Assembly (NCBI GenBank): GCA_011009095.1
Contig: VTPC01091034.1
Coordinates: 66,405 to 130,404, forward strand
Length of the DNA stretch: 64,000 nt
Reading direction: 5' to 3'
Origin: Ignelater luminosus
Lineage: Eukaryota; Arthropoda; Insecta; Coleoptera; Elateridae
Within the stretch, counting starts at the first letter, position 1, and every line of letters starts with the position of its first letter. A program made the position numbers and the translations under genes. The notes below the pieces were generated by a model. The model worked only from the letters and a program-made list of their open reading frames with translations, was not told the origin of the DNA and did no database searches. Below, one piece after another: positions 45,001 to 56,509 of this stretch.

Positions 45001-46487
45001 GCTGTTTTTTTAGAGGACATCCATTTTCATGCCTACTATGCTATTGTTAACCGAATCATATTCTCGAGAACTTACTAGTCTTGTTTGATCTTCGGAAATC
45101 CAAACTTTCAATGGGTAACCTCGTTCCAACAAAAAATCTTTTAGCTGAGGAAGTCTAATCTCTCCTTCTAGAATTCTGTCATTGCTTCTCAAAAATCTTT
45201 GTGTGGTTGAAATTGAAGGTATTGAATTTGGTAGATTTTTTTGTATGGTCTGGTATACTAAGCGTCCACACAATAAGAAAAGAGATGAACAAAATAGTTT
45301 TAAGCTTTTGTCGTATCTATTTGCCGAAGGATTCTTGTTGTTACTATTATTTATGGCAGTTCCACACAGTAATTTCAATATACCACTCGATGTTTTTATT
45401 TCTGGGGATGTATCTTCAGTTTTGGCTCGAGCTTTTAATACCTTATCGATCAACATCATTTCCAACTCTTTATTTTGCTTCAAGATGTGTTCAATCTCGT
45501 TAAGAATAGGAAAATAATCTGTAATTAGATTATTGTCAATAGATGCTTCATCAAGTCTTTTTTTTTTTGTTCGATTAGCTTTTGAGTATATTGACCAGTC
45601 CACAGCTTTAGACTCGCATTTAGATACTGTCGAGGGGTTTTTTTTACTAATATATTACTATGCACAATGACTTTTTCTGAGTTACTAACATTTTGATTAT
45701 TTTCAAACTCGTGTTCAACAGTGTTTGGTTCTGTTACTGTTTGAAAAAAATTAGTAATTAAACTATTTGATCGACTGGGTATCGCTGCTTTTTTGTTGCT
45801 TTCTAATAAATGTGTTTTTACATGATGATGATAGTTCCCATATATGGGTCTTGGATTATAATTTGATTTTTGTTTTAACCAACTTATTTTATTCGTTTAT
45901 CGCAAAAGGGACAAGATATAAATGCCGCTATTTCTTCACCTTTTTGCATCATCTCGACGTTTATTTGATTTATTTTACTCAAAAGGTCATCATAATTAGT
46001 CATGTTAGAAATTAGTCGAATCAGGTAAGATTTTTGAGTTTTTAAAACTTGCTCGGATATTTCCGCGGGTGTATCTTTAGCTATTATTTGCGCTTGCGTT
46101 CCGGCTGAGGTTCCGGCGGTAGCGGTTAGTGCATTTTTTACAGCTTGGACGTCACTCTTGGGGTTTTTTTTTATAATAAAATCAGCTTGCACAGTATCTA
46201 ATTTACGCTTTCTATTTGTTAACGATTTAAATTTTCGACATTTTTCTATGTCCTGGAACTATTTTAAAATTTTCTTTCATATCTTTATAGAAACCGCAAA
46301 AAGTTTCCAGATTATCGTCGGGTTTTACGAAAGCATGGATATCTTCTCTGGTAAATTTTTCAACTGTTATTATATCTTCTTCACGTAACTGCGAAAGTAC
46401 AGGAACATTATCATAACCAGAATATTTCAAAATGTTTTGTAGGTAAAGCGGCAAATATTTAAGGATTTCGGTAATTTCACTATCCAT
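42054..46487 (-). pseudogene. Decayed large transposon gene: C2H2 zinc finger plus RNase-H-like core, with intron
   Basis: Minus-strand pieces in order: an N-terminal helical domain (46487, MDSEITEILKYLPLYLQNIL); CPFCDKRI...NYHHHVKTH, a C2H2 finger split by a frameshift near 45890; LLCGRLVYQTIQKNLPNSIP; RGYPLKVWISEDQTRLV; NLYAIVAQPLAPNSPSFTLR; VVEGFSSDGDSRILKSMKMK; ECNRPITIQDTIYI; MGRYLVSVSYLRIL; NCYNCIELNARGLILL; MSSQTCEKLFRTLRSTTTVF; then, after an intron, an acidic segment and KSSFYWLLNNSKSRLSSDRL. Several frameshifts, in-frame stops (near 42610, 42440, 44470) and a small deletion near 44615 kill it. I recognise it as a repeated invertebrate family without an established name. D in SEDQ, D in SDGDSR and E in TCEKLFR could be the catalytic triad (inference). 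Confidence 0.6.
43290..44004 (-). other. Intron (715 bp) in the 42054-46487 pseudogene
   Basis: On the minus strand the donor follows GATTTAA (GTAAGTATT) and the acceptor is CACTTTAG before GTCAAAATAAGG. Joining gives TDLSQNKENTFIFPR in an open frame. Retention of an intron indicates DNA-level movement rather than reverse transcription. Confidence 0.6.
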
Positions 46488-49400
46488 ATCTAATTAGAAT
46501 ATGATTCTAAATCAGCCTAAATATTGTTAATATTAAATTACTTAACTAGATAATATGATAAATGAATCAGCTTACCAATTTTAAAATAAATTTAGAATAA
46601 CAAACACCACTTCACTACTACATAAAAAATATGAAAGAGAGGTTATACAAGTATAAATCGTCTCATAAACAGTCTTGCACGTCTCATTGTGATCACGCGC
46701 GGTCACGTGTATTAGTAACTTAGCAACGCACACCGTTGCCAATTCTATGAACCGAATAAAAACGTCTAGTCATGCTCTTTTATATCCAAATTATATCCAC
46801 ATATTTCCAATATATTCACGTATATCCACGCATATCCAAGGAGATGTGCAACTATTTCCACTAGTGGTTACCCCCTTGAGATTTACCTGATTATACAAAG
46901 ACACTTTTTGTAATCGACTCTTGAACTCTTCTTTGGCAGACCGAACCTTTTACGTAAAGTAGTGACGATGTATCCTCAATAACCAGACATACTGTAATCG
47001 GTGTCCCTCAAGACTTGTAAACCAGGACCCATATTCTCTATCCTATCATCATTATCAATCTCAATCTCTAGTTTTTTTGTGGTGACATCGCATACTCGTT
47101 TTCAATTATTATTGCAAGCATGAAAGCTCAAACGCATTGTGATGATCACTGGATGATCACAGTTTACAAAACTGATACCGGCACTTTCATTTAAAAATTT
47201 ACAAATAAAAGTTTCGAACAAGCTTCATTCTAGGGATAAACATCTGGAAATACAAACCATAATCACAACGAACTTTGTCTTGTTTCTGAATTCGAGCAAC
47301 AGTCTTAAAAAATTTTTAAATTTTGGCGGCCATTTTGATCATGTTCCTGAAGAGATCAAAAAACGAAGATACCACGTGGTCTTTAGTTTTTGATGTAGAA
47401 TCCAAATCGGAAGTCAAAATTTCAGAATTTAAAAAAAAAATTCGGGCGGACGGACAGACTTTGAAAATTCAGTAACGACACCTATCTGAGTTTGTTGAAA
47501 ATTCTTAGAACTTGCATTACTTGAATACTTGATAAAAACAACAGAAAAAGTAACGACAGCTCTTATGGCTAACAATAGCATTATTCACTATAATAAAACA
47601 CTGATCTACTCTACAGTACAGGGACTGTACAAAGATTCTGTCATCCACTTTCTAAAGACAAACACTTCTTTTAAGAGATCTTAGAACTCAAATGTGTGTA
47701 ATTGAAGAATGATAAAAATGAAATTGATAATGTAATTAAAGAAGCCCCCGAGTGTCGAATCTGACTTAAATTATATCAAAAAACATCTGCGGAAACCTGG
47801 CACTTTTTGAACAAAATCATTAAGATTGCTACTCACAGCAAATTTGCAGTTAATCTTAAAATCAGAATTCTGCAATAAGTAAATTACAAATCAACATTTA
47901 AAAATAATGTTATTGGAAAGTGGCGTTAAGAATTGGAACATGCTTGTACTATTCCGATGGTTATTTTATGACATCGACTTGATACACAGTTTTAACTGAA
48001 AACTAATCATTTCTTGAGAATGAATATCAGGAAAGTGCTGTTGATCTGAAAGTCTTATACTCGATCATTATTTGTACTTGCCCAACTTGCAAAATCAGAA
48101 TTAAAAAATTCTATGGTATGAACGGTTCTGCCTGTAGTGCTCCTCCTGTTAAAACAAAATAAATTGTAGACAGACAGAATGATGTTATAGTTGTGGTAGG
48201 TACTCGCAACGCCACACAAAAATTCTAAGTTAGATGGAAAGCTAGAGAGCATTAGGTTTTCACACTTTATTTAATTTATACTTACCACTAATTTGGGGGT
48301 TTCTCAAGGATCTAGTTTGGGTCTTTTACTTTTCTAGAAGTTTATTATTGCGATTAATCAATACTAACAATAACGAATGCAATCCCGTTAAAGGTGATTA
48401 TTCTGAGAATAATCCAAATAATAGATTAAAGGGTTTAAGTGTTGCTTCAGATTTTTAATTTTTTCATGATCGTATTTGTAAAACAGTAGATTATTTCGTA
48501 TCCCGTTTTTGATGTAACTAATTAGTAATAAATAAAGTAGGAATTTGAAACCAAAGAATTTAATTAAGATTACAACTTTATCAGAATTCTGCTTCAGGTG
48601 GATAAAGCAACTTAAGATAAACTCTTCGTTAAGGTTTCAACAATCCGAAGTTTCTTCCTCATTTAAATTTTCAAGAAATCGAAGAAATAAGAGATCTGGA
48701 CATTCAACCATTTATTTTGATGACTACTCGAAAACAGGGCACCTCTCGGAAAAATGCAATCTGACCAACGTGATCTCCTAGTACATCTTCTTTAAAGTGA
48801 TCATGGTATTCCTAGTGAGTCTCAAACCATGTTCACTCATCTTCCTTGTTTTTCTTATTTATCGTACCTATTTAGATTGTCTTGTGGAAAAAGTAGATGA
48901 GTAGAGTAGAGCGACAGGTTTATAATCACCTTAAATCAAAAATTATAAAGGTGTGAATTTATGGAAATGATGGTATTCAGATTAAGGTGTAATCAGGGGC
49001 GTTCCATTCCAAGAAAGGCAAAAGAAATGAATTTGTGTTAATCACCCTCCCGTCTTAGAAACGTTGATGAAACATTGCAACAAATAATTGAATAACGGCT
49101 GAACCTAAGCATGCTCTAATATTTTATAGTTGAGACTTAAGTCGGAAATACAGGCAATTTAAGTTTAGCTTATAAGCTGAGCATTCGCACCTAACCAAGA
49201 CGTGTTTGCTGGCGTCAAGCAATTACTCGCTCAAGTACCGATTAGAATTAAGGGCGTACGTCTCGACTCTTAACAATCTTATATCTTTGCAGAGTTCGAT
49301 GAGTAATCTGAGAATATCACAATATACAGAGTTATCCGTTAGAAGAAATCTTAATATGGTCCGTCTCGTTATTATGGAAGACCCTGTGTAATTGCAAATA

Positions 49401-49989
49401 ATTTTATATCGTATGGAATCTCTTTTCAAATAAGCTCCCCTACTGTGTTTTTAAATAGCCTATGACTTATGAGCGTAGTAATAATTTCTTAACTTTACTA
49501 AACCAAACACCAAACGTAATTCAGCAAAACGCCATTAACAAAATATGTTTTATCATGTCGTGAGGAATCGACCACATAAGTTCGTCGGTATTGTTCTAAA
49601 ATATCCTGAATATTAAGATTATAATTAAGATTCGTGGTGTCAAGATCAGATGTGCACAGGCAAGGTTTTATTTTTATAGTAGGTATGTTCCGAGCCGTTC
49701 CAAGCGAGTGTGCAGGGCCTCAAAGGGGCGGCAGATTTCGACAAATATTCATCAAAATAAGATTGACAAAGGAACTACGCTAGATCATCAATAACATATA
49801 TTCTGAAAGTTTTCAAGCAATCTTCAACGCTTTAATATTTGGTTTCCGAAACAGAATTACTTCAGTACCCTGACTTTTAATGCCAGTTAGATCTCCAAGA
49901 TCAGTTGCATCATTATATCTCTTATAAAGAGAAAAATTGCAAAAGTATGTACAATCTATTATTTGGGCGAATGCTTGCATTTGATACTG
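46488..49989. other. Paxillin intron, nothing recognised
   Basis: AT-rich. At about 46785-46845 several ATATCCA/ATATTCAC words recur (a short imperfect repeat), perhaps the outer end of the neighbouring transposon. No other supported features. Frames at 48055-48252, 48545-48781 and 49206-49429 lack motifs. Confidence 0.45.
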
Positions 49990-51370
49990 TGCGAAAATGA
50001 TTTCTACACGACAATATCGAAGCCCTGAAAACCAGAGGTGTGATATCCGTATTGTAAACATCGTTAAAGCTGCTCTAACTGACTGCCATTGGGGTACAGG
50101 AAAGCTGTCTTTCATCCCATCTTTGATGTCTAATAGTGGATGGTCTTTTGAAACGCTTTACAGCAGGCGATGGGCCAGTGTTAATCATTGGTCACTTTCT
50201 CAACGTCGCATCGTCTGCGACCGAGTGCAAGTGACCTGCAAGATCATAGCAAGATTGTGTAATGAGAATGACCTTTTGATAAATCTATCTAAGACAAGTA
50301 ATTCTCTTCGCCAAGAGAAAGAAAACGGATGGGAAAGTACTTAGAGGTAGCCTTGGAAAAGAGATTAAGGTAGGTAAGCTGTGGAGGTGCACTGGCCATG
50401 CCAGGATAGCCCAGTTTGTGAAAAAAAATGTGCCTTTGCCCACTTTTAAAGTAACACAGGTGGACGATAAGACTGCTTAGAAAGTACTCTTTTACAATCC
50501 CAACTAACGAACAGTATGGGAGCAGTAAGGTGAATTTCCAACAGAACTCAATGGTTTTCTATACGGTTGGATCAGGTATTGATGGCAGGAAATCCTCAGA
50601 AGCAGACATTTACCTGTAAAGCCTACACGTTCTGAGAAAGCACACTATGGTTTTCCAGGCTGCAGTTTATACCAATGTATCGGTGACGTACAGGGAAGAT
50701 GCAGGTGGATGACGGAGCAAAAGATGTAATACATCTGCTCCGATACTCGGGCGATACTAAAAGCGGTATGCTCAGCCAGAACAATGGGAAGAGTGCGCAG
50801 AAGCTTTAAAAGAACTTGCCACAACAAAGGAAGTTAACCTTGCTTGAACTGCTGGGCACAGCACGATCCAGACTCGGAACCGATGATACCTACTTAGACC
50901 CAGAACTTTTTTTAGGAATATCAAGGCAACAGATTTTGCTAACCCTGAACGCATAAGCTTGCGAGACCCAAAAGGTAAGCTACATAACAAGCAGTGTCTA
51001 TAGCCAGGCAAAAGCCCATATCATCGGTGTTAACTTGTCAAAGTTAGACTGGCTAATAGGCAAGAGCCGGAGGAGCACAAGTCTTTAATTGGGATGCCCA
51101 CATACCACTGCACCTTAAGAAGGCACCTGCCACTCGTAGGTGTAGAGGAGGACCCAATATGCCCTAAATATGAGAATGGTGATGAAACGTTTTGTCATTT
51201 TCTGGGATATTGTAAGGGTTATTAAAGTCTGAGGTTTAAGATCTTTCAGGCCGTTATCCTGACAAGGGAGGGGTTGGACTGACAACAGAGGAAAGAATAA
51301 TAGACGGTTCTAGAGGTAATTGAAGGAATGGGCCTATAAAAGCCTATTCGCTGAGCTTTAACCTTCTCAA
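49990..51370 (+). pseudogene. R1/jockey-like non-LTR retrotransposon remnant
   Basis: Broken plus-strand frames follow LINE pol order. VQVTCKIIARLCNENDLLIN then LSKT (about 50226-50298) is a late reverse-transcriptase block (W/LC...GL.(V/I)N.SKT). FYTVGSGIDGRKSSEA (about 50552) is an RNase H start (FYTDGS). LKELATTKEVNLA-TAGHS (about 50805) is the RNase H W-x-P-G-H-S region, with a stop in place of W. LRRHLPLVGVEEDPICPKYE then NGDETFCHFLGYC (about 51115-51210) is the terminal cysteine motif. Many stops and shifts. Clade is judged from block order only. Confidence 0.6.
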
Positions 51371-51789
51371 CTGCTATTACTCTAACAACATTGATAATTG
51401 CTCAAATAATGAGAAATTTAAAAGAAACGCTAAATTTTCCGACGAAGTGTGGTGTGAAATTTCAATAGCTGGGTTTGTTCGACCGTATTTAGAGCGAGTT
51501 AGGAATCAAGCGTTAAATGGATTGATTGCTTTAACACGTATCATCCTCAGGATGATATAATGTTTAGGCCAAACTTTGCATAATGTTATTACGCCAGTGG
51601 ACAACATAGCCTTTGTGCCTAAAAACGATAACCCTTCAAAGATTTTTGGGCAGTTCTGTTGAGGAAGGTTGATGATGATGAATGAGAAGCTCAAAGTGAA
51701 AAGCAATTGAGGCCTAGAATTTCTTAAAAGTTAGCAGAAATAAATTGTGCCACCGTCTGAGAACTGATGGATAGCGTTAGTATGGGTCA

Positions 51790-51960
51790 TTAAGGAAAAT
51801 GAACCGTTAAATACAGTTTATACTGATGGTTCAAAGGTTAAATATCGAAAATTGTGCCAAAACTTTCGGGACATACGTTAACAACTGATATTTGAAAAAT
51901 AGAAAGAGGCAACGAACATAGTCTTGCACACGGCGACTCATACCCTAGGAACGGCACTGG
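51790..51960 (+). pseudogene. Second RNase H-like LINE fragment
   Basis: A short frame reads WVIKENEPLNTVYTDGSKVK. VYTDGSK is the start of an RNase H domain as found in LINE pol. Too short and broken to place further. Confidence 0.4.
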
Positions 51961-52254
51961 TTATATTTGTGACTTTTTGACCTGAATTGAGATTTTTTGG
52001 TTTGTCAGGCCCTTCGAATCGATAAAATTTCTTTAACAGTCATTAAGTTTTCAGGGTTATGTGAGAATAGGTTAAATATCCCCCTAAATAAAAGTATTAC
52101 TACTCATTCTTTAATTCTCGAAATCAGTTATTAACAAGGAAAGTACTTTGAGCCTTGTACATTTTTTTTTTCGAGAGAGATAATTGTAACTTACTATTTA
52201 ATGGCATCACATAGCGGAACGAATCATCATCTTGATTTAAGGAAAGCAATTGAA

Positions 52255-52318
52255 TAGAATATGGAAGATGGCGACCATTTCATTATTTCTAAAATCGTGA
52301 CAAGTGACGAAACGTATA
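52255..52318 (+). pseudogene. Mariner fragment around the first catalytic Asp
   Basis: MEDGDHFIISKIVTSDETYT matches the (F)L.RIVTGDETW block of mariner transposases. It stops where an ACCGGGTGTC repeat boundary begins. Tiny and dead. Confidence 0.45.
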
Positions 52319-53045
52319 CCGGGTGTCAACAAGAGTGGACGCACCCTTATTTTTCGTATTATCTGTTGAGATAAAAAAATGAAACTTGACAGGCCTAGTA
52401 TAGATGTTAAATGTCATTCTCTGGCTCAATTTTTATTTTTTATCGCTTCCGGATTAACAGAAAATGGCGCCAACTTTGAAATCTTATTTTTGTGTTAGAT
52501 TTTGCTTTCTTTTGCGCAAAAACTGTTTTGTTCAAAATTATATAATAATCTGGAAAGCCGAAACCAGTTACAAAAGTTAGGTGTTAACTTTTTGTCTGCG
52601 TTAATCTAGATTTTAACCACAATGGGGACGAACTGTGCCAAAACATGTAGTTACCTGTAATTAGTGTAAAATGGAAACATAACTTTTACCAAGTTGCAGT
52701 ACTGATTTTTAAATATACGTGACAGAACTAGATAATAATATAAAATAATATAAAAATAATAATTTCTGCGCTTTTGTTAACATTTTTGTATCAGTTCGCA
52801 GAAAAAGGTTCGTTACGAATAACAACTGCATTGTATGGAAGACGAATACCAATTTTGACCTAAGTTGTAAGTGGTGACTTCTTATCAGTGTCTTATCATA
52901 CGTAGGCGCTTCGTATAAATATCACAATTACTGTGAATACATGCGGTTAACTATGACTCCATCAGTCTATATTACTAATATTAGCAAGCATTTTTAAGAC
53001 CGCCCAATAAAGACCAGATCTCACTTTCGGTGTCGTTCTCAATCG
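52319..53045 (+). other. Paxillin intron / upstream of exon C, nothing recognised
   Basis: Starts with an ACCGGGTGTC end of a common insect repeat type. The rest is AT-rich with no coding content. Confidence 0.45.
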
Positions 53046-53189
53046 TCAGTGTGTATGTAAATCTGTAAAAAAAAGTGAAAGTTGTTAATGTAAACAAGTG
53101 GTTTTGCATATTTATTAATTTCGTTTATACTATTCTTGTAAAGAATATCAACAATACCATATTATTATTATTGTTTTTAATTTTCTAAT
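53046..53189 (+). promoter_or_regulatory. Pax: Probable promoter/5' UTR of paxillin exon C
   Basis: TCGTCAGTGTGT at 53043-53054 contains the arthropod initiator TCAGT. The next 140 bases lead to the ATG at 53190 without an upstream stop-limited gene. No TATA box at -30. Motif-level evidence only. Confidence 0.35.
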
Positions 53190-53235
53190 ATGGCCGTTCA
53201 GGTTCATCAAAGTTCTGATGGCCTAGAAGACTTGG
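53190..53235 (+). CDS. Pax: Paxillin, alternative first coding exon C (MAVQVHQSSDGLEDL)
   Basis: ATG GCC GTT CAG GTT opens 15 codons ending GAA GAC TTG plus one G, followed by the donor GTAAGGAA (phase 1). Across a 201-bp intron it joins the common exon to give [14 protein letters not shown], a complete LD1 motif (LDxLLxxL) with the acidic residues that usually precede it. This is the proximal first exon and the best supported of the three, being close to the common exon and possessing an initiator at 53046. Confidence 0.8.
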
Positions 53236-53436
53236 GTAAGGAATTTTATTGTTGTTTTATTAGCGTTCGTTCGATGATATTTGCTTGTTTAAAAATGGCA
53301 AAGGTGAATCATTTAAAACAAACATTGAATACGTCACGACCTTTAGGAATGTAGTATTAATACACCTAATGAATAATGAAAAATCCATAAATTAAGATGT
53401 TCGCGCAAAATAATTATTCTTCAAATTGTCTTGTAG

Positions 53437-53597
53437 ATGCTCTCTTGGCGGACTTGCAAAATACGGTATCGCCTGGTTCAGTGGGTGTTGGTGGCAGTAC
53501 TTCTGGGTATGGTTCTTTAAATGGCCCTCGTGGAGCGAGACAGTCGCCCAGCACGGAAAATTATGTCACCAAAACAGAATCTTACGAAGTGCGATCG
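53437..53597 (+). CDS. Pax: Paxillin common exon 2 (LD1 motif, Gly/Ser linker)
   Basis: The acceptor CTTGTAG precedes ATGCTCTCTTGG and the donor GTAAGTTG follows GTGCGATCG. With one base from a first exon it reads [19 protein letters not shown], then a Gly/Ser-rich linker, [10 protein letters not shown] and [11 protein letters not shown], and ends in phase 0. [10 protein letters not shown] is the paxillin LD1 helix, a docking site for adhesion and cytoskeletal partners. Tyrosines in ENYV and SYEV are possible phosphorylation sites, by analogy with vertebrate paxillin only. The ATG visible at 53397 lies in the intron and is not the start. No further paxillin exon (LD2 onward, LIM domains) was found in the remaining 10 kb, so the gene continues beyond the window. 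Confidence 0.85.
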
Positions 53598-54639
53598 GTA
53601 AGTTGATCATACTATGTATTAGATAATTAATTGTTAATATTGTTTGGATAAGATAGAAAAATTCTCAATGTTTACAAGTTTAGTTCTTGATGGCAAACTG
53701 CCAGAATTGGCACAGAAAACTTTAAAATCGTTTTGTTGATAATCACAAGAGTACGCCACGTACTTATATTATTATGAACGCGGTGTGGCCCATAAAAAAA
53801 TTTAAAAAGACGTAAAAACAATACAACGTTGAATTTGCTCTAAAAATTAGTAATATTCGTTGTAAGGAAATGGATGTGGGCGACCTAAAAAAAGCAATAC
53901 AGGACAATAAATCCATTTGGTAATTCTACTAATGTAACTTCTATTCTTAGCTTTAATAAAACTAATTTAAAGTATTATCTGTACGTGCAAATTATCAGGG
54001 AGCGATAGTAAAGTAACGTAACCAAACGGTTTTTCCCGGAAAAACGGTTGTGGAAAATTATTAGATTTAACTATGAACAATAAATTAGTCAATAAACGGT
54101 TCTGAATATTTTTCGCTAAATGGCCTCTTCCGTATGATTTATTATATTGTGAATCAGAAACTTCAATAGAAGGTGGCCGTGTTATAATTTGAGGTATGAC
54201 AATGAAATATTTTCTCGGTTGTATATTTTACGTCGATTACGAAATTTCGAAAATATTTTTAACATTTTAATGAACATCAAAAGCACGTTCTTAAATTATG
54301 AGACTAAGGCATTTTTTGATCTGGAAGAATCCCAAGAAAGAAAAATAAGGGGCACCTTAGGGTGAGACCGATAAAATTGAAACCGAATCGATGCGAGGTA
54401 GATAATTGAAAGAATAAAAAAAATTCTAGTGAAATTTACGTTAACATGCATTAATGCACTTATGAAATATTTCTATTTTGATGTATAATAAAATGATATT
54501 TGGCATGATAACTCTTTCTTGAAACTGATCAAGCAACGCAAAAGGTACTTCTTCGCACCTTGATGGTGAAATTACCTTACCTTATCATTTTCTGTCTATC
54601 GTTGCAGGCCTTGGAGGCCTAAGGCTTAAAATACAACTG
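53598..54639 (+). other. Paxillin intron, nothing recognised
   Basis: AT-rich sequence after the common exon. No exon with an LD or LIM signature seen. Confidence 0.5.
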
Positions 54640-54790
54640 CATTCCATACATTTTTTTCACTACTTCTCCACATTTTCTTTTAATTTTTTGTTTTGTTCTT
54701 CCAGTGTTTAATATTCATCTTCAGAAGGTCCTCTTGCACACTGTCTATCCACCTTTTTCGAGGACTTCCCTTTCTTCTTTTTTTTATTGG
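54640..54790 (-). pseudogene. Small LINE-type 3' remnant
   Basis: On the minus strand KRKGSPRKRWIDSVQEDLLK reads like the (G)RPRKRW.D.V..DL block found near the end of RTE/CR1-like LINE polymerases. Nothing else of the element is readable. Confidence 0.4.
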
Positions 54791-55244
54791 CTTTCTGTAT
54801 AACACCATCTTTGTCTATTTTCTGGTCCTTGATATACGTATGTCGTGACTTTTTTTCCTTTATAAACTATTCAAAAGAATTAAGGGGTACAAGTTTTTAA
54901 ATAAAAATTGCTACTTCAGTATAATTTTAAACGAAATGAAAAGAATGAATTGTAAAACAAAGAATCTTTATTAACACAAGTTTAAAAGCAACAAAAGAAA
55001 CAGCAACAAATTCGTCAAAAAAAATCTTGAAAAATGTAAACTACCCCTAAAAAGTAAGTAAAAAATGGTTGTTTATTAACCTACGGCAGCTTCTTATTTT
55101 GACTTTAGGAGGTTCAATGTCTGGTTTGACTTCCTCTAGCTTCAATTAAAGCCTTACAGCGCCTTGGCATACTGCGAATGCCTCCATGCTTCTAAAAGAG
55201 AATTCTCTATAGTCCAGTCAATAAGCTATATAGAACTATAAACT
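54791..55244. other. Intron, nothing recognised
   Basis: AT-rich. No coding or repeat boundary recognised before the foldback element. Confidence 0.45.
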
Positions 55245-55980
55245 ATACAGGGTGGCTGAAAAATTGTTCACCAGCCTATAACTATTTTATTTTTTAAGAT
55301 ATGAAAAAAATGCAAAGGAGAAAATTGTTTGATGTAATAAGAGGCATAGTATCATGCATTGAAAGAAAACTCAACGCCTATAGTTTTCGCATAACATCAA
55401 CTAACTTTAATATTTTAATGGAACACCCTGTATATTTCTCAAAATTCTGAATACACTTGAGATTCTCTTTTCAACCATATGACATACTTGACGATTCTCT
55501 TGAGGATCGGGCTGTAATTAAGTAAAACAACTAAAGCATTTTTCTGCTCTGAAAATTAAATTATGCCTAGCGCGTTGTAACATTTTTGGCGTAACTAATG
55601 TTATAGCTGCAGTAATTTTACTTTTCAACTCATATAGACTTGTTGATGGAGTTACATAAACATGATCTTTAAAAAAAACCTCATATGAAGTAATCCAGAT
55701 TTGATAAATCGGGAGATCTTGCAGGCCAATCGTTAGGTATGATATATGGTTGAAAAGAGAATTTCAGATGTATTCAGAATTCTGAGAAATACACACGGTG
55801 TTCCATTTAAAAAATTAAAGTTAGTTGATGTTACGTGGAAACAGTAGGCGTTGAGTTTTCTTTCAATGCATAATATTATGCCTCTTATTACATCAAGCAA
55901 CTTTCTTCTTTGCATGTTTTTCATATCTTTAAAAATAAAATAGTAGTAGGCTGGTGAACGATTTTTCAACCGCCCTGTAT
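55245..55980. mobile_element. Foldback element with about 247-bp inverted arms
   Basis: The left arm 55245-55492 starts ATACAGGGTGGCTGAAAAAT. The right arm 55733-55980, inverted, starts ATACAGGGCGGTTGAAAAAT. Arms share GATGTAATAAGAGGCATA, GCATTGAAAGAAAACTCAAC and TTCTCTTTTCAACCATAT. The roughly 240-bp core is unrelated. ACAGGGTG ends are common to many insect repeats. An open frame through the right arm (55733-56134, minus) is a by-product of the repeat, not a gene. Confidence 0.8.
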
Positions 55981-56509
55981 AGAACCCATTTTTGAGCTGA
56001 AATTCCAAAATTTTTTCCGAAATTCCACGGCGAGGGTGGTCTTCCCGGAAAACTAATATCAGATTCGTGATTAGCGACCAAAAAAACCCCCTAGGCCCCA
56101 TTTTCGAGTTAAAATTCAAAATTTTTACGAACAAGAAAAATTTCTAGAAATGAGGCCAAATTGTTCGTTTTTCAATGGCCCGGTTCACTTTTCCTGAAAA
56201 CTAATGCTGGATTCATGTTCAGCGACCCAAAAAACCCCCTAGAAGCCACTTTTGAGCTAAAGTTCACACATTTTCACAAAAAAAAAAAATTCCAGAAAGG
56301 GAGTGGTTAAAAGGGTTGACTTCGCGATTTGGGGCAGAAGGGGGGCGGGGGAGGGAAGGTCTCAATAGTCATGAATGATCCTGGGGTTATATAGAACTCA
56401 TTGCAAAAAAGTTTTTTCAAATTCGAGCTGAGTGTTTTTTTTTATTCGGCCTTTTTTCCCAGCTTGTTGACTGTTTATTTTTTTATCTAACTATAAGAAA
56501 ATATTGAAA
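55981..56509. other. Repeat-like sequence with internal near-duplication
   Basis: Three copies of a related phrase occur: GAACCCATTTTTGAGCTGAAATTCCAAAATTTTT (55982), CCCATTTTCGAGTTAAAATTCAAAATTTTTAC (56096) and GCCACTTTTGAGCTAAAGTTCACACATTTTCAC (56246), each preceded by AAAAACCCCCTAG or similar for the last two. The spacing is about 115-150 bp. Low-copy diverged tandem repeat; origin unknown. Confidence 0.55.

Noticed and set aside
46785..46850. ATATCCA/ATATTCAC word cluster as terminal repeat of the 42054-46487 transposon
   Set aside because: No matching inverted copy was found near 42000, so the element end could not be supported.
53397..53606. ATG at 53397 as paxillin start
   Set aside because: It lies upstream of the CTTGTAG acceptor; the joined exons give the conserved LD1, while the intronic reading ([13 protein letters not shown]) does not.
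55733..56134. 133-codon minus-strand frame
   Set aside because: It runs through the right arm of a foldback repeat and repeated flanking sequence. No family motif, and the same text occurs inverted in the left arm.
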